DNA from: a virus
Strand: one strand, 5' to 3'
IMG/VR virus record: IMGVR_UViG_3300032241_002441
Coordinates: 1-25,113 of that record
DNA: 25,113 bases
The position numbers were made by a program, and so were the translations under genes. Below the pieces are notes generated by a model that searched no databases, was not told where the DNA came from, and saw only the letters and a list, made by a program, of their open reading frames with translations. Positions 1 through 7,213 of the stretch are shown here, piece after piece; the first letter of the stretch is position 1, and each line of letters starts with the position of its first letter.

Positions 1-1073
1 CATTTGGTAGGAAAAGAATTGGTGATATAATTGTCGGTGATAAAGTTATTGGTTCAGATGGTAAACCATATAATGTTGTTGGTGTTTTTCCACAAGGTAA
101 TAAAGAATTATTTAAGGTAACCTTTAATGATGGTTATTTTATTTTAGTCGGTGGTGAACACCTTTGGTCTGTTTCAACTAATTGTAATGGTGAAAATAAT
201 AAAAATAGAAAAAAAAGATATATTACATTAAGTACAAATCAAATGCTTGATAAAAATTTGATTTTACAACAAAATGGTTCGGATTGGAATGAAAAAAAAC
301 CCTACAAATACTCAACATACTATAAAAAAAATAATGGCGCATCTAAATGGCAGATACCTATCGTTAAACCGATAGAATTTTACAATAATTATGAATTACC
401 TATTGAACCATATTTATTAGGTGTTTGTTTGGGTGATGGTAACATAAAAAATTCATCAGTAAAATTTGAGATACATAAAGATGATTTTGAAGAATTATTT
501 ACAGGTGTTGAATTTAATGAATTTTCACCTGTTGGCAATAGACGATCATGTAATTTAAACTTCGGTAATAAATTACAATTATTAAATATTAATAATAAAA
601 CTTCAGATACTAAATTTATACCAGATAAATATAAATATAGTTCAATAGTTAATAGAATTGCGATTTTGCAAGGTTTGATGGATACTGATGGTCATTGCAT
701 GAAATCAAAAAAAGGTTTGTTTGCTGGTACGGAATACGCTACGGTATCTGAAAAATTAGCTGACGATATTGCTGAGATAGTTCATAGTTTGGGTGGTATT
801 GTGCGTAAAAAAAGTAAAATTGGTTCCTATAGAAAGCCAGATGGAACTAAGGTTATTTGTAAAAAATGTTATCGTTTAAATATAAAGATGCCTACAGGTA
901 TTAATCCTTTTAGATTAAAACGTAAAGCTATATTATATAAAGAACCTGAAAAATATAAAGTTGGTAGATATATTAAGGATATCCAACCTTGTGGTACTGG
1001 TGAAGCTGTTTGTATATCAGTAGATAGTCCAGATAAATTATATGTTACAGAACACGCAATTGTAACACATAAT
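1..1073 (+). mobile_element. Intein with LAGLIDADG homing endonuclease, 5' partial
   Basis: Starting at base 3, the translated IGDIIVGDKVIGSDG matches the region just after intein block A, so roughly 15-20 residues including the catalytic first residue lie outside. Block B is LVGGEHLWSV, with the conserved His at 159-161. Two LAGLIDADG motifs are intact: YLLGVCLGDG (411-440) and LQGLMDTDG (666-692), so the homing endonuclease looks functional. The C-terminal splice block reads LYVTEHAIVTHN, followed by Thr. The terminal His-Asn ends at 1073, with +1 Thr at 1074. The usual Thr in block B is Gly here. Insertion in a P-loop is a classic conserved-site choice for inteins. Confidence 0.93.
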
Positions 1074-2363
1074 ACAACATCTACCATTCTTGCTGCGATA
1101 ACTGGTGGATATAAAAGGATTTTGGTTGTCTGCCCAGCATCTCTTAAATTGAACTGGAAAAAAGAAATAAGTTTGTATGACAATCCAAACGATATAAGTA
1201 TTGTAGAAGGTTCTGATTTTACATTCAAAAAATGGACTATTGTAAACTATGATATCCTTAAAAACTTCCATAATTTGAAAGAAAAAGGTCAAGATCCAGA
1301 AGATGTAAAAGAATCAATAATCGATTTTTATAAATTTGATTTAGTTATAGCTGATGAAGCGCATTACCTAAAAAATGCTACTGCAAATAGAACAAAATTA
1401 TTTAATGATTTTGCGATGAAAATTGGTACCAGATGGTTACTAACTGGTACACCAATAACTAATAAACCAATTGATTTATATAACTTATTGTACCTTTGTG
1501 AATCCCCACTTAGTACAAATTGGGTTGGGTATGTTAGGCGTTATTGTGCTGGTAGACAATTCAAAAGGAAAGGGTCAACACAAAAATATTGGGTAACTGA
1601 TGGTGCAACAAATCTCGAGGAATTAAAAGAATTTACAGATGATTTGATCCTTAGAAGGCTTAAAAAAGATGCTGTTGATTTACCACAAAAGACAATAAAA
1701 CCAATATATTTACCATTATCCTCTTCAAGAAGATATCAGGATTATATGGAAGAGTATCAAAATTGGTATGATGAACAAGTAGAAAATGGGATAGAACCTA
1801 AACCAACAGAACATCTTACACAATTGATAAAGGTTAGACAGTTACTTTCTGAAGACAAATTAAGTACAACAATCAATCTTGTAGAAGATATAATTGAAAG
1901 TGGTAGAAAAGTTATTATTTTTTCATGTTTTTCTAATAGTATTAGAACAATTCATGACCATTTTGGTAAAAAGTCTGTTTTAATTGATGGTGCTGTAAGC
2001 GCTAAAAATAGAGATATTGCCGTTGAAAAGTTTCAAAACGATGATAAAATCAAAGTTTTTTGTGGTAACATTGTTGCGGCAGGTGTTGGTTTAACTTTAA
2101 CTGAAGGTTCTGTGGTGATATTCAACGATGTTGACTGGACACCAGCAAATCACTTACAAGCTGGTGATCGTGCACACAGAATGGGACAAACCAATGAGGT
2201 ACATATAATTTATCCTTTGATAGATGGTACTTTAGATACGGTTATGTATAACAAACTACAGGATAAAATTAAAAATATAAGTACTGTAATGGGAGATGAA
2301 AATAATGATATTTTCAATGATACATCTATGATTTCTGATGTTATAAAGTCTTTGAAAGATTAG
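1..2363 (+). CDS. SNF2-family DNA helicase/ATPase, 5' partial, interrupted by an intein
   Basis: The reading frame is open from base 3, so the gene enters from the left. The first 1073 bases are intein. The extein resumes at base 1074 with TTSTILAAITGG, which is the continuation of a Walker A GKT, so the intein sits between GK and T. Helicase motifs follow in SNF2 order: Ia ILVVCPASLKLNW, II DEAH (1353-1364), III LLTGTPITNKP, and in the C-terminal lobe AAGVGLTL and motif VI QAGDRAHRMGQ (2157-2189). About 429 residues of extein follow the intein. Family knowledge: phage SNF2 helicases remodel forks or branched DNA, a role like T4 UvsW; that role here is inference. The N-terminal extein with the rest of motif I lies outside the window. 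The annotated-looking ATG at 243 is inside the intein and is not a start. Confidence 0.95.
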   Translation, partial: FGRKRIGDIIVGDKVIGSDGKPYNVVGVFPQGNKELFKVTFNDGYFILVGGEHLWSVSTNCNGENNKNRKKRYITLSTNQMLDKNLILQQNGSDWNEKKPYKYSTYYKKNNGASKWQIPIVKPIEFYNNYELPIEPYLLGVCLGDGNIKNSSVKFEIHKDDFEELFTGVEFNEFSPVGNRRSCNLNFGNKLQLLNINNKTSDTKFIPDKYKYSSIVNRIAILQGLMDTDGHCMKSKKGLFAGTEYATVSEKLADDIAEIVHSLGGIVRKKSKIGSYRKPDGTKVICKKCYRLNIKMPTGINPFRLKRKAILYKEPEKYKVGRYIKDIQPCGTGEAVCISVDSPDKLYVTEHAIVTHNTTSTILAAITGGYKRILVVCPASLKLNWKKEISLYDNPNDISIVEGSDFTFKKWTIVNYDILKNFHNLKEKGQDPEDVKESIIDFYKFDLVIADEAHYLKNATANRTKLFNDFAMKIGTRWLLTGTPITNKPIDLYNLLYLCESPLSTNWVGYVRRYCAGRQFKRKGSTQKYWVTDGATNLEELKEFTDDLILRRLKKDAVDLPQKTIKPIYLPLSSSRRYQDYMEEYQNWYDEQVENGIEPKPTEHLTQLIKVRQLLSEDKLSTTINLVEDIIESGRKVIIFSCFSNSIRTIHDHFGKKSVLIDGAVSAKNRDIAVEKFQNDDKIKVFCGNIVAAGVGLTLTEGSVVIFNDVDWTPANHLQAGDRAHRMGQTNEVHIIYPLIDGTLDTVMYNKLQDKIKNISTVMGDENNDIFNDTSMISDVIKSLKD

Positions 2364-3463
2364 TGTTCAGTATGTATTATTTTCTTAACATCTGATCTAT
2401 AAACAGCATCGTCACCATCATCTGGTGTTATAATAACATAATATTTTGGAATACCTTTATCTTTTGTACTCATCATTTCGTCATAAGAAAGTATATTATC
2501 TATGTTAGTTATACCATAGTATTCGGCAACTCTTTCCTTTAAGATTTCAAAATCATCTAATCTCGATAAATCTAAATCTCTAAATTGACTATAAGGTAAT
2601 CTATCAGAAATTTTTTGTTTTTCAGGATTGATTTTACTTAATTCCTTTTTGTTAGCGTCAGCTGAAAAACTGGTTGAATCGAAATCTGGGTTTTTAGTAA
2701 CAGCAGCAATTTTAGTATGAGCGGCGCTAATAATATTGTAACCCTCAGATTTCAATCGATTCATTACGTTATTTGCTATTTTTACATATTTTTCAGTAAA
2801 AAAATCACCAGAATCATTCCATCTGAACATAACTCTATGTTTATATCCTTTGATAGCCTTATGTTCAACACATTTTTCTTTTAATTCTATATATAACCTT
2901 TCCTCATATTCTTTTGGAAAGTTCAATAAATAATTTAATCTTCTTGTCATACTATCATATGACGCTGGATATTGAATATAATTTCCAGATAATGCATAAC
3001 AACCTTGCCTGCATTTACCAGCCCCTGGACAAGTGTTAATTATATAGAACTTTTTACTTTGAATATCATAAGCTAATCCTCTAAATGCTGGTAAACCAGT
3101 TTTATAAACAAAATCATTTCTACTACCACTTTTTAACATTTTATCGTTGGTATTCACCAAATTATTAGGTGGTGTAGTCATTCTTTCAATAAATGTTGGG
3201 ATATCCACTTCCTCAAATTCTGTTCCAATCAATCTTGATTTTGCGTGTACAAATGGCATACCTGTACTAAATTTTTCCCTATCTGCGGTACTTAATTCTC
3301 TATTAGCTATCACACGATTTAAATAATCAACAACTTCTGGTAAAGGCATACATGTAGCCTTTACATCATTGAAATCCTTTTTCCAATCAATTTCATTTAT
3401 CTGAATTCCAGATATTTTTTTGATTTTATCAATTGACTCTTGAAGAGATAAAGCTTTTTTCAT
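2360..3463 (-). CDS. gp88-like phage protein with CPGAGKC-x3-C motif
   Basis: A 367-residue protein and the only minus-strand gene in the window. I place the start at ATG 3461-3463 (MKKALSLQES); a longer frame exists, but its extra residues (YYIYIYKYF) come from the A/T-rich intergenic gap. It carries three closely spaced Cys in TCPGAGKCRQGCYA (C145, C151, C155) and the segment MFRWNDSGDFFTEKY (about 212-226). I associate both with the mycobacteriophage gene-product-88 family, whose function is not established. The Cys cluster suggests metal or Fe-S binding (inference). The C-terminus is charged. The gene converges on the helicase with overlapping stops and diverges from the structural genes, sharing a palindromic promoter region with them. 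Confidence 0.8.
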   Translation of the reverse strand: MKKALSLQESIDKIKKISGIQINEIDWKKDFNDVKATCMPLPEVVDYLNRVIANRELSTADREKFSTGMPFVHAKSRLIGTEFEEVDIPTFIERMTTPPNNLVNTNDKMLKSGSRNDFVYKTGLPAFRGLAYDIQSKKFYIINTCPGAGKCRQGCYALSGNYIQYPASYDSMTRRLNYLLNFPKEYEERLYIELKEKCVEHKAIKGYKHRVMFRWNDSGDFFTEKYVKIANNVMNRLKSEGYNIISAAHTKIAAVTKNPDFDSTSFSADANKKELSKINPEKQKISDRLPYSQFRDLDLSRLDDFEILKERVAEYYGITNIDNILSYDEMMSTKDKGIPKYYVIITPDDGDDAVYRSDVKKIIHTEH

Positions 3464-3485
3464 ATAATATTGTTGTAAATAGAAG

Positions 3486-3503
3486 TATTTATAGATATAA
3501 ATA
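3486..3503. promoter_or_regulatory. Divergent T4-type late promoter boxes (palindrome)
   Basis: The 48-base divergent gap contains TATTTATA-GA-TATAAATA, a perfect inverted repeat with a 2-base centre. Read rightward, TATAAATA (3496-3503) ends 8 bases before the ATG at 3512. Read leftward, TATAAATA (3493 down to 3486) ends 22 bases before the gp88 ATG. TATAAATA is the T4 late promoter -10 consensus, recognised by a gp55-type sigma, and a gp55-like gene lies at 24235. Promoter function is inferred. The same octamer also occurs by chance in coding sequence (630-637). Confidence 0.55.
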
Positions 3504-3511
3504 TAATAAAC

Positions 3512-4603
3512 ATGAGAATAAGTCCAACCGAAAGGCAAAAAATATACACGCAAGCCAAGCATAGATTAGGGGCACCAACCAGAAAAATACAGTTGGAGAC
3601 CGAAACTTTGGATAGTTTATTGGAAATTGCAACTGAAGACTATGTCGAATATATACAAAATTATTTAATAGAACAACAGTGGCCTTCACTTGTTGGTGTA
3701 AATGTTACAGAAGCAGATCTTACCAGAGCTTTTGTGATTAGAAATTATGATCTTTTGACACAATACACTTACTCCTACTCAAAAATAGTTGGTTTGGGAG
3801 CTGGAGAAGGTGGATATATATTAAAAAAAGATTATGTGACATTACAATCTGGTGTGCAAATGTATGAAATTCCAGCTAATCGTGAAATTAACGAAGTTCT
3901 TTGGTATAACCCAGCAACATTGGATCAATCGGTTATTGATCCTTTTTTGGGTGTTTGGAACAATCAATTTGGCGCAGAATATATTGGATTAGGTTCATAT
4001 TATATATTACCTGCATTTGATATTTTAATGAGGGCTTCAGACAGAGATTTAAAAAACCGTTTGGTTAAGGGTGAATTATTATATAAAATCACAAACGCAC
4101 CAAATGGAAAAAAATATTTACACCTTTTAAATACACCTGGTGGTCAATATGACCAAAACCAGGAAATATTACAATATGGTAGGGTTTGGTATTGGTATTA
4201 CGATATTAATGGAAATAAAGAAGATTGCCTGGAAAAAAATAAAGATATTATTAAGACACCGTCTGACGTTCCTCTTGATAATTTATCTTTTGATGATTTA
4301 AATGATCCATCTAAAGTTTGGATAAGACGTTATTTTGTGGCATTATGTAAAGAAACTTTAGGTAGAATCCGTGGTTATGCAAACGGAAAAATTCCTTCAG
4401 GAGAACAGCAAGCTTTAGAACTTGAATACCAATCTTTATACACTGAAGCTAAAGATGAAATGAGTACACTTAAAAAAGAGTTGGAAGATAGATTAATTAA
4501 ATTCCACCCAACAGCAACATTAGAAAGAATGTCGAAAGAAGCTGAATTTATTAACACTGGTCTTAAATACAGACCAATGCCAAGACCAATTAGATTGATA
4601 TAA
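3512..4603 (+). CDS. Virion structural protein, probable neck/head-tail connector
   Basis: 363 residues. The N-terminus is helical and rich in charge (PTRKIQLETETLDSLLEIA), followed by an aromatic beta-rich middle (YEIPANREINEVLWYNPA). The C-terminal helix WIRRYFVALCKETLGRIRGY (about 270-290) is followed by a Glu/Lys coiled-coil-like stretch. The WIRRY...LGRIRG plus acidic-helix pattern resembles neck or connector-type structural proteins I know from T4-like phages, but I cannot assign a T4 gene number. The ATG at 3512 is the first in frame after the promoter palindrome. The next gene begins one base after this stop, so the two are probably co-transcribed. Confidence 0.6.
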   Translation: MRISPTERQKIYTQAKHRLGAPTRKIQLETETLDSLLEIATEDYVEYIQNYLIEQQWPSLVGVNVTEADLTRAFVIRNYDLLTQYTYSYSKIVGLGAGEGGYILKKDYVTLQSGVQMYEIPANREINEVLWYNPATLDQSVIDPFLGVWNNQFGAEYIGLGSYYILPAFDILMRASDRDLKNRLVKGELLYKITNAPNGKKYLHLLNTPGGQYDQNQEILQYGRVWYWYYDINGNKEDCLEKNKDIIKTPSDVPLDNLSFDDLNDPSKVWIRRYFVALCKETLGRIRGYANGKIPSGEQQALELEYQSLYTEAKDEMSTLKKELEDRLIKFHPTATLERMSKEAEFINTGLKYRPMPRPIRLI

Positions 4604-4604
4604 C

Positions 4605-6764
4605 ATGTATAATGTATTTTTAGTTGAAAATGATTTCGATTTTGAACTTGCGGACGATGTTACAGAATACAGTCGTGATTATAGTTCATATGAAGCATTT
4701 TATATTGATGTGACAAAATCTTTATATTCAACAGGCGGAACTACTCAACAAACAAGTGTTTTACTAAATAATATTAGTTTAACTGGTTTTGATAATGGAT
4801 TTTTGGGTGATGATATACCCAAACAATATCAAGGAATTGTAGTTGCAAATAGTTATACATCTTATACACTTTCTGGTGACATGAATTGGGCATATATATT
4901 TAATGATTATACATATGATTATACAGGATATACAGGACAAAAAGATTTATTAATAGAATTTAAACCACCTATTATCAGAAATACTTACGATTCACTATTT
5001 TTTGTTGTTTATGATAATAATAATAATTACTTTTACGAATATATACCATTTGCATACGAAGATGGTATATCAAATTTTTATACTTGTTATGATAATAATG
5101 GTTCTTCAAATGGTATAATAAATTCAGGTGATACTATATCTTTTTATATCAGTAACAACACACTATATGTACAAGTTAATGGTACAACAATTAGGGTAAA
5201 TAATAACCCAAATACCAATAATGACTATAGATTCGAATTTGGCGCATTAGCTAATGTCAGCGGTGAAACGTATACAGTTAATGATTTTTCTATATATTCA
5301 CAAAGAATAGTTTATACTGGAACATCAAACAATATTACAGACTTAAATCCTCAATTAACAGGAACAACTTATACTTGGGGTAAAACCAAATTTAAATTAC
5401 TACCTGTTTCAACTTTAAATATTGGGCAAAACAACAATATAAAATATGATATTATTCCTCAATATGATTACAAAGAATTGAATGGTGGATTCTATCAAGG
5501 TGTTTTTAAACTTTACAACTACCCTGTCCAATACTTCAAAACAAGAGCAAATAAAGGTTGGACAATTAATACTTTGATAACAAATCCTTCTGTTGTAACT
5601 GGTTCAACTAATTACTTGAATTTTTTACATCCTGATAATAGCGGAATTATATTTTATATCGGAACAAGAGCTGAAAATAAATATTGGTCAGTTACAGGTT
5701 CCGCAATAAATGTAATGAAAACCCAATATAAATTACCTACAAGTGGTGATACTGCAAGTGTCTTTAATTATAATAATAATTACAATAACACAGATTATGA
5801 GAACACTTACTACTATGAAGTACCAAATGATATTTCAAATAATGTTATAACTGGAATCACGGAACCAATTAGTAAAATCAATGACGAAATTGACCATGGT
5901 TTGATTGATGAAAATAATATGTACACCGTTGACGCTATTTTCACCTTAAATAATCAACCTTATTCTGGATATTATAATAGTAAAAATGGTTTATATTATT
6001 CTGGTACAACATATGACGGAACAGGCAATGGTTTATTAAAGAAGATCAATTTTTATAAAGATGTTATTGATAATTCATTTGGAATCTTTTTAGATAAACA
6101 TGGTAATATAGGATATAAGTTGATTTATGCTACAGATCCTTGTTATACTGGAACATGTCAAGACCCATTAACAATCACTAATAATAGTTTCATAGATTAC
6201 ACAACTGATTCAGATACGAATAAAATTCAAGAAATTAGAACAAAGTATTTTTCGATAAAAAAGGTCACTTCTAAAACACCAATTATAAATACTGGTGATA
6301 CAATGAATAGATTTATATATTTGACAACAATTTTTGAAAGAGATTTTACTTATGACACTGATTGTATGTTAAAATATGGAAAGTATAAAAATGGTACTTT
6401 GAGTATATTCATTAACGGTAAAAAGGTTTTCGAAGATAAAAATTGTAATGAAATTATCCCACATGAGTTAGATACCGATTCGTTTTACCAAGAAGGTGTC
6501 CCATTCAACATATCATTTGGGGGTGGTACTCAAGGATTAATAAACTCCGTAGATATTTTAGGTAATTATACAAGTCCATATAATAAACTTATAATTGATG
6601 AATTTTTTAGTGGTACATATTTTGGTGGTGTTAAATCTATACAAATGTTAATGGTGCCGCTTGATGTGACAGAAATAAAATCAAATGTGGATAAAATAAA
6701 AAATATATATAATTTACCAACAATAACTGGTGGTAGATATGTTAAATTAAAACAATTATACTAA
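4605..6764 (+). CDS. Large virion structural protein with LamG-like C-terminal region
   Basis: 719 residues, very rich in Asn, Tyr, Thr and Ser and predicted mostly beta, with no signal peptide or membrane segment. Near the C-terminus, GTLSIFINGKKVFEDKN followed by GVPFNISFGGGTQGL resembles the closing strands of a concanavalin/LamG-type jelly roll. I recall similar GVPYNISWGGGTQGL-type segments in structural proteins of Bacteroidota T4-like phages. A tail, baseplate or adhesin role, possibly glycan binding, is plausible inference. Its stop and the next ATG share a base in TAATG (6762-6766), which suggests translational coupling with the small structural gene that follows. Confidence 0.6.
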   Translation: MYNVFLVENDFDFELADDVTEYSRDYSSYEAFYIDVTKSLYSTGGTTQQTSVLLNNISLTGFDNGFLGDDIPKQYQGIVVANSYTSYTLSGDMNWAYIFNDYTYDYTGYTGQKDLLIEFKPPIIRNTYDSLFFVVYDNNNNYFYEYIPFAYEDGISNFYTCYDNNGSSNGIINSGDTISFYISNNTLYVQVNGTTIRVNNNPNTNNDYRFEFGALANVSGETYTVNDFSIYSQRIVYTGTSNNITDLNPQLTGTTYTWGKTKFKLLPVSTLNIGQNNNIKYDIIPQYDYKELNGGFYQGVFKLYNYPVQYFKTRANKGWTINTLITNPSVVTGSTNYLNFLHPDNSGIIFYIGTRAENKYWSVTGSAINVMKTQYKLPTSGDTASVFNYNNNYNNTDYENTYYYEVPNDISNNVITGITEPISKINDEIDHGLIDENNMYTVDAIFTLNNQPYSGYYNSKNGLYYSGTTYDGTGNGLLKKINFYKDVIDNSFGIFLDKHGNIGYKLIYATDPCYTGTCQDPLTITNNSFIDYTTDSDTNKIQEIRTKYFSIKKVTSKTPIINTGDTMNRFIYLTTIFERDFTYDTDCMLKYGKYKNGTLSIFINGKKVFEDKNCNEIIPHELDTDSFYQEGVPFNISFGGGTQGLINSVDILGNYTSPYNKLIIDEFFSGTYFGGVKSIQMLMVPLDVTEIKSNVDKIKNIYNLPTITGGRYVKLKQLY

Positions 6765-7165
6765 TGGTTTTTACAATCAGAAAAAATGCGACTCTACCTA
6801 TATTAAAATTGAAAATATATAAAGATGGTAGAAATGATTTTTATAAATTGATGGACTTATTGCCAACAGCATCTATAACTTTTGCTATGAAGGATAATAT
6901 TACTGGTATCTATAAGGTTGCAAATAGTGCCGCTCAGATATATCTCAAAGACCCTTCAGTTACAGATGGTGTAAAGGAATATTATATAGGTTATCAATTT
7001 ACATCTGAAGATACAGATACACAAGGAGTATATACTGGAAGTTTTAAGATAAATTGTTTTAATTCAGATAATTCATTATACGGTGAATTGGTAGTCCCAA
7101 TTAGAGAAGAATTATATATTCATGTTATAGATAACTTTGTCAAATCTGACGTAGTCTATATTTAA
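6764..7165 (+). CDS. Small beta-rich structural protein (baseplate/tail-like)
   Basis: 133 residues starting in a TAATG overlap with the preceding structural gene. The sequence NATLPILKLKIYKDGRND...ASITFAMKDNITGIYKV...YYIGYQFTSEDTDTQGVYTG...LVVPIREELYIHVID reads as a single beta-sandwich. It resembles the Ig-like N-terminal domain of baseplate or upper tail proteins (strand pattern only, no catalytic motif). It ends the structural trio; the polymerase unit starts 48 bases later under its own promoter. The exact position in the virion is unknown. Confidence 0.55.
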   Translation: MVFTIRKNATLPILKLKIYKDGRNDFYKLMDLLPTASITFAMKDNITGIYKVANSAAQIYLKDPSVTDGVKEYYIGYQFTSEDTDTQGVYTGSFKINCFNSDNSLYGELVVPIREELYIHVIDNFVKSDVVYI

Positions 7166-7197
7166 TTTGTTTTTTGACTTTATTTTTATTATATTTG
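7166..7197 (+). promoter_or_regulatory. Bacteroidota-type host promoter (TTTG-N20-TATATTTG)
   Basis: TTTG at 7166-7169 and TATATTTG at 7190-7197 are separated by 20 bases. They match the Bacteroidota primary sigma consensus (-33 TTTG, -7 TAnnTTTG). The polymerase ATG follows 16 bases later, at 7214. This is the best host-type promoter I see in the window and supports early or middle expression of the polymerase by host RNA polymerase. Confidence 0.65.
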
Positions 7198-7213
7198 TGC
7201 TCAAAATAGTGTT

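Noticed and set aside
630-637. TATAAATA late promoter inside the intein
   Set aside because: It lies deep in coding sequence with no start codon nearby; it shows how often the octamer occurs by chance in this AT-rich DNA.
869-1292. Minus-strand open frames overlapping the intein and helicase
   Set aside because: They lie antisense to strong protein motifs (intein splice block, helicase motif Ia) and show no recognisable protein features; they are shadows.
3464-3562. Longer N-terminus for the minus-strand gp88-like gene
   Set aside because: The extra residues are Tyr/Ile/Lys-rich translation of AT-rich intergenic DNA, and the region holds promoter-like boxes and the start of the divergent gene.
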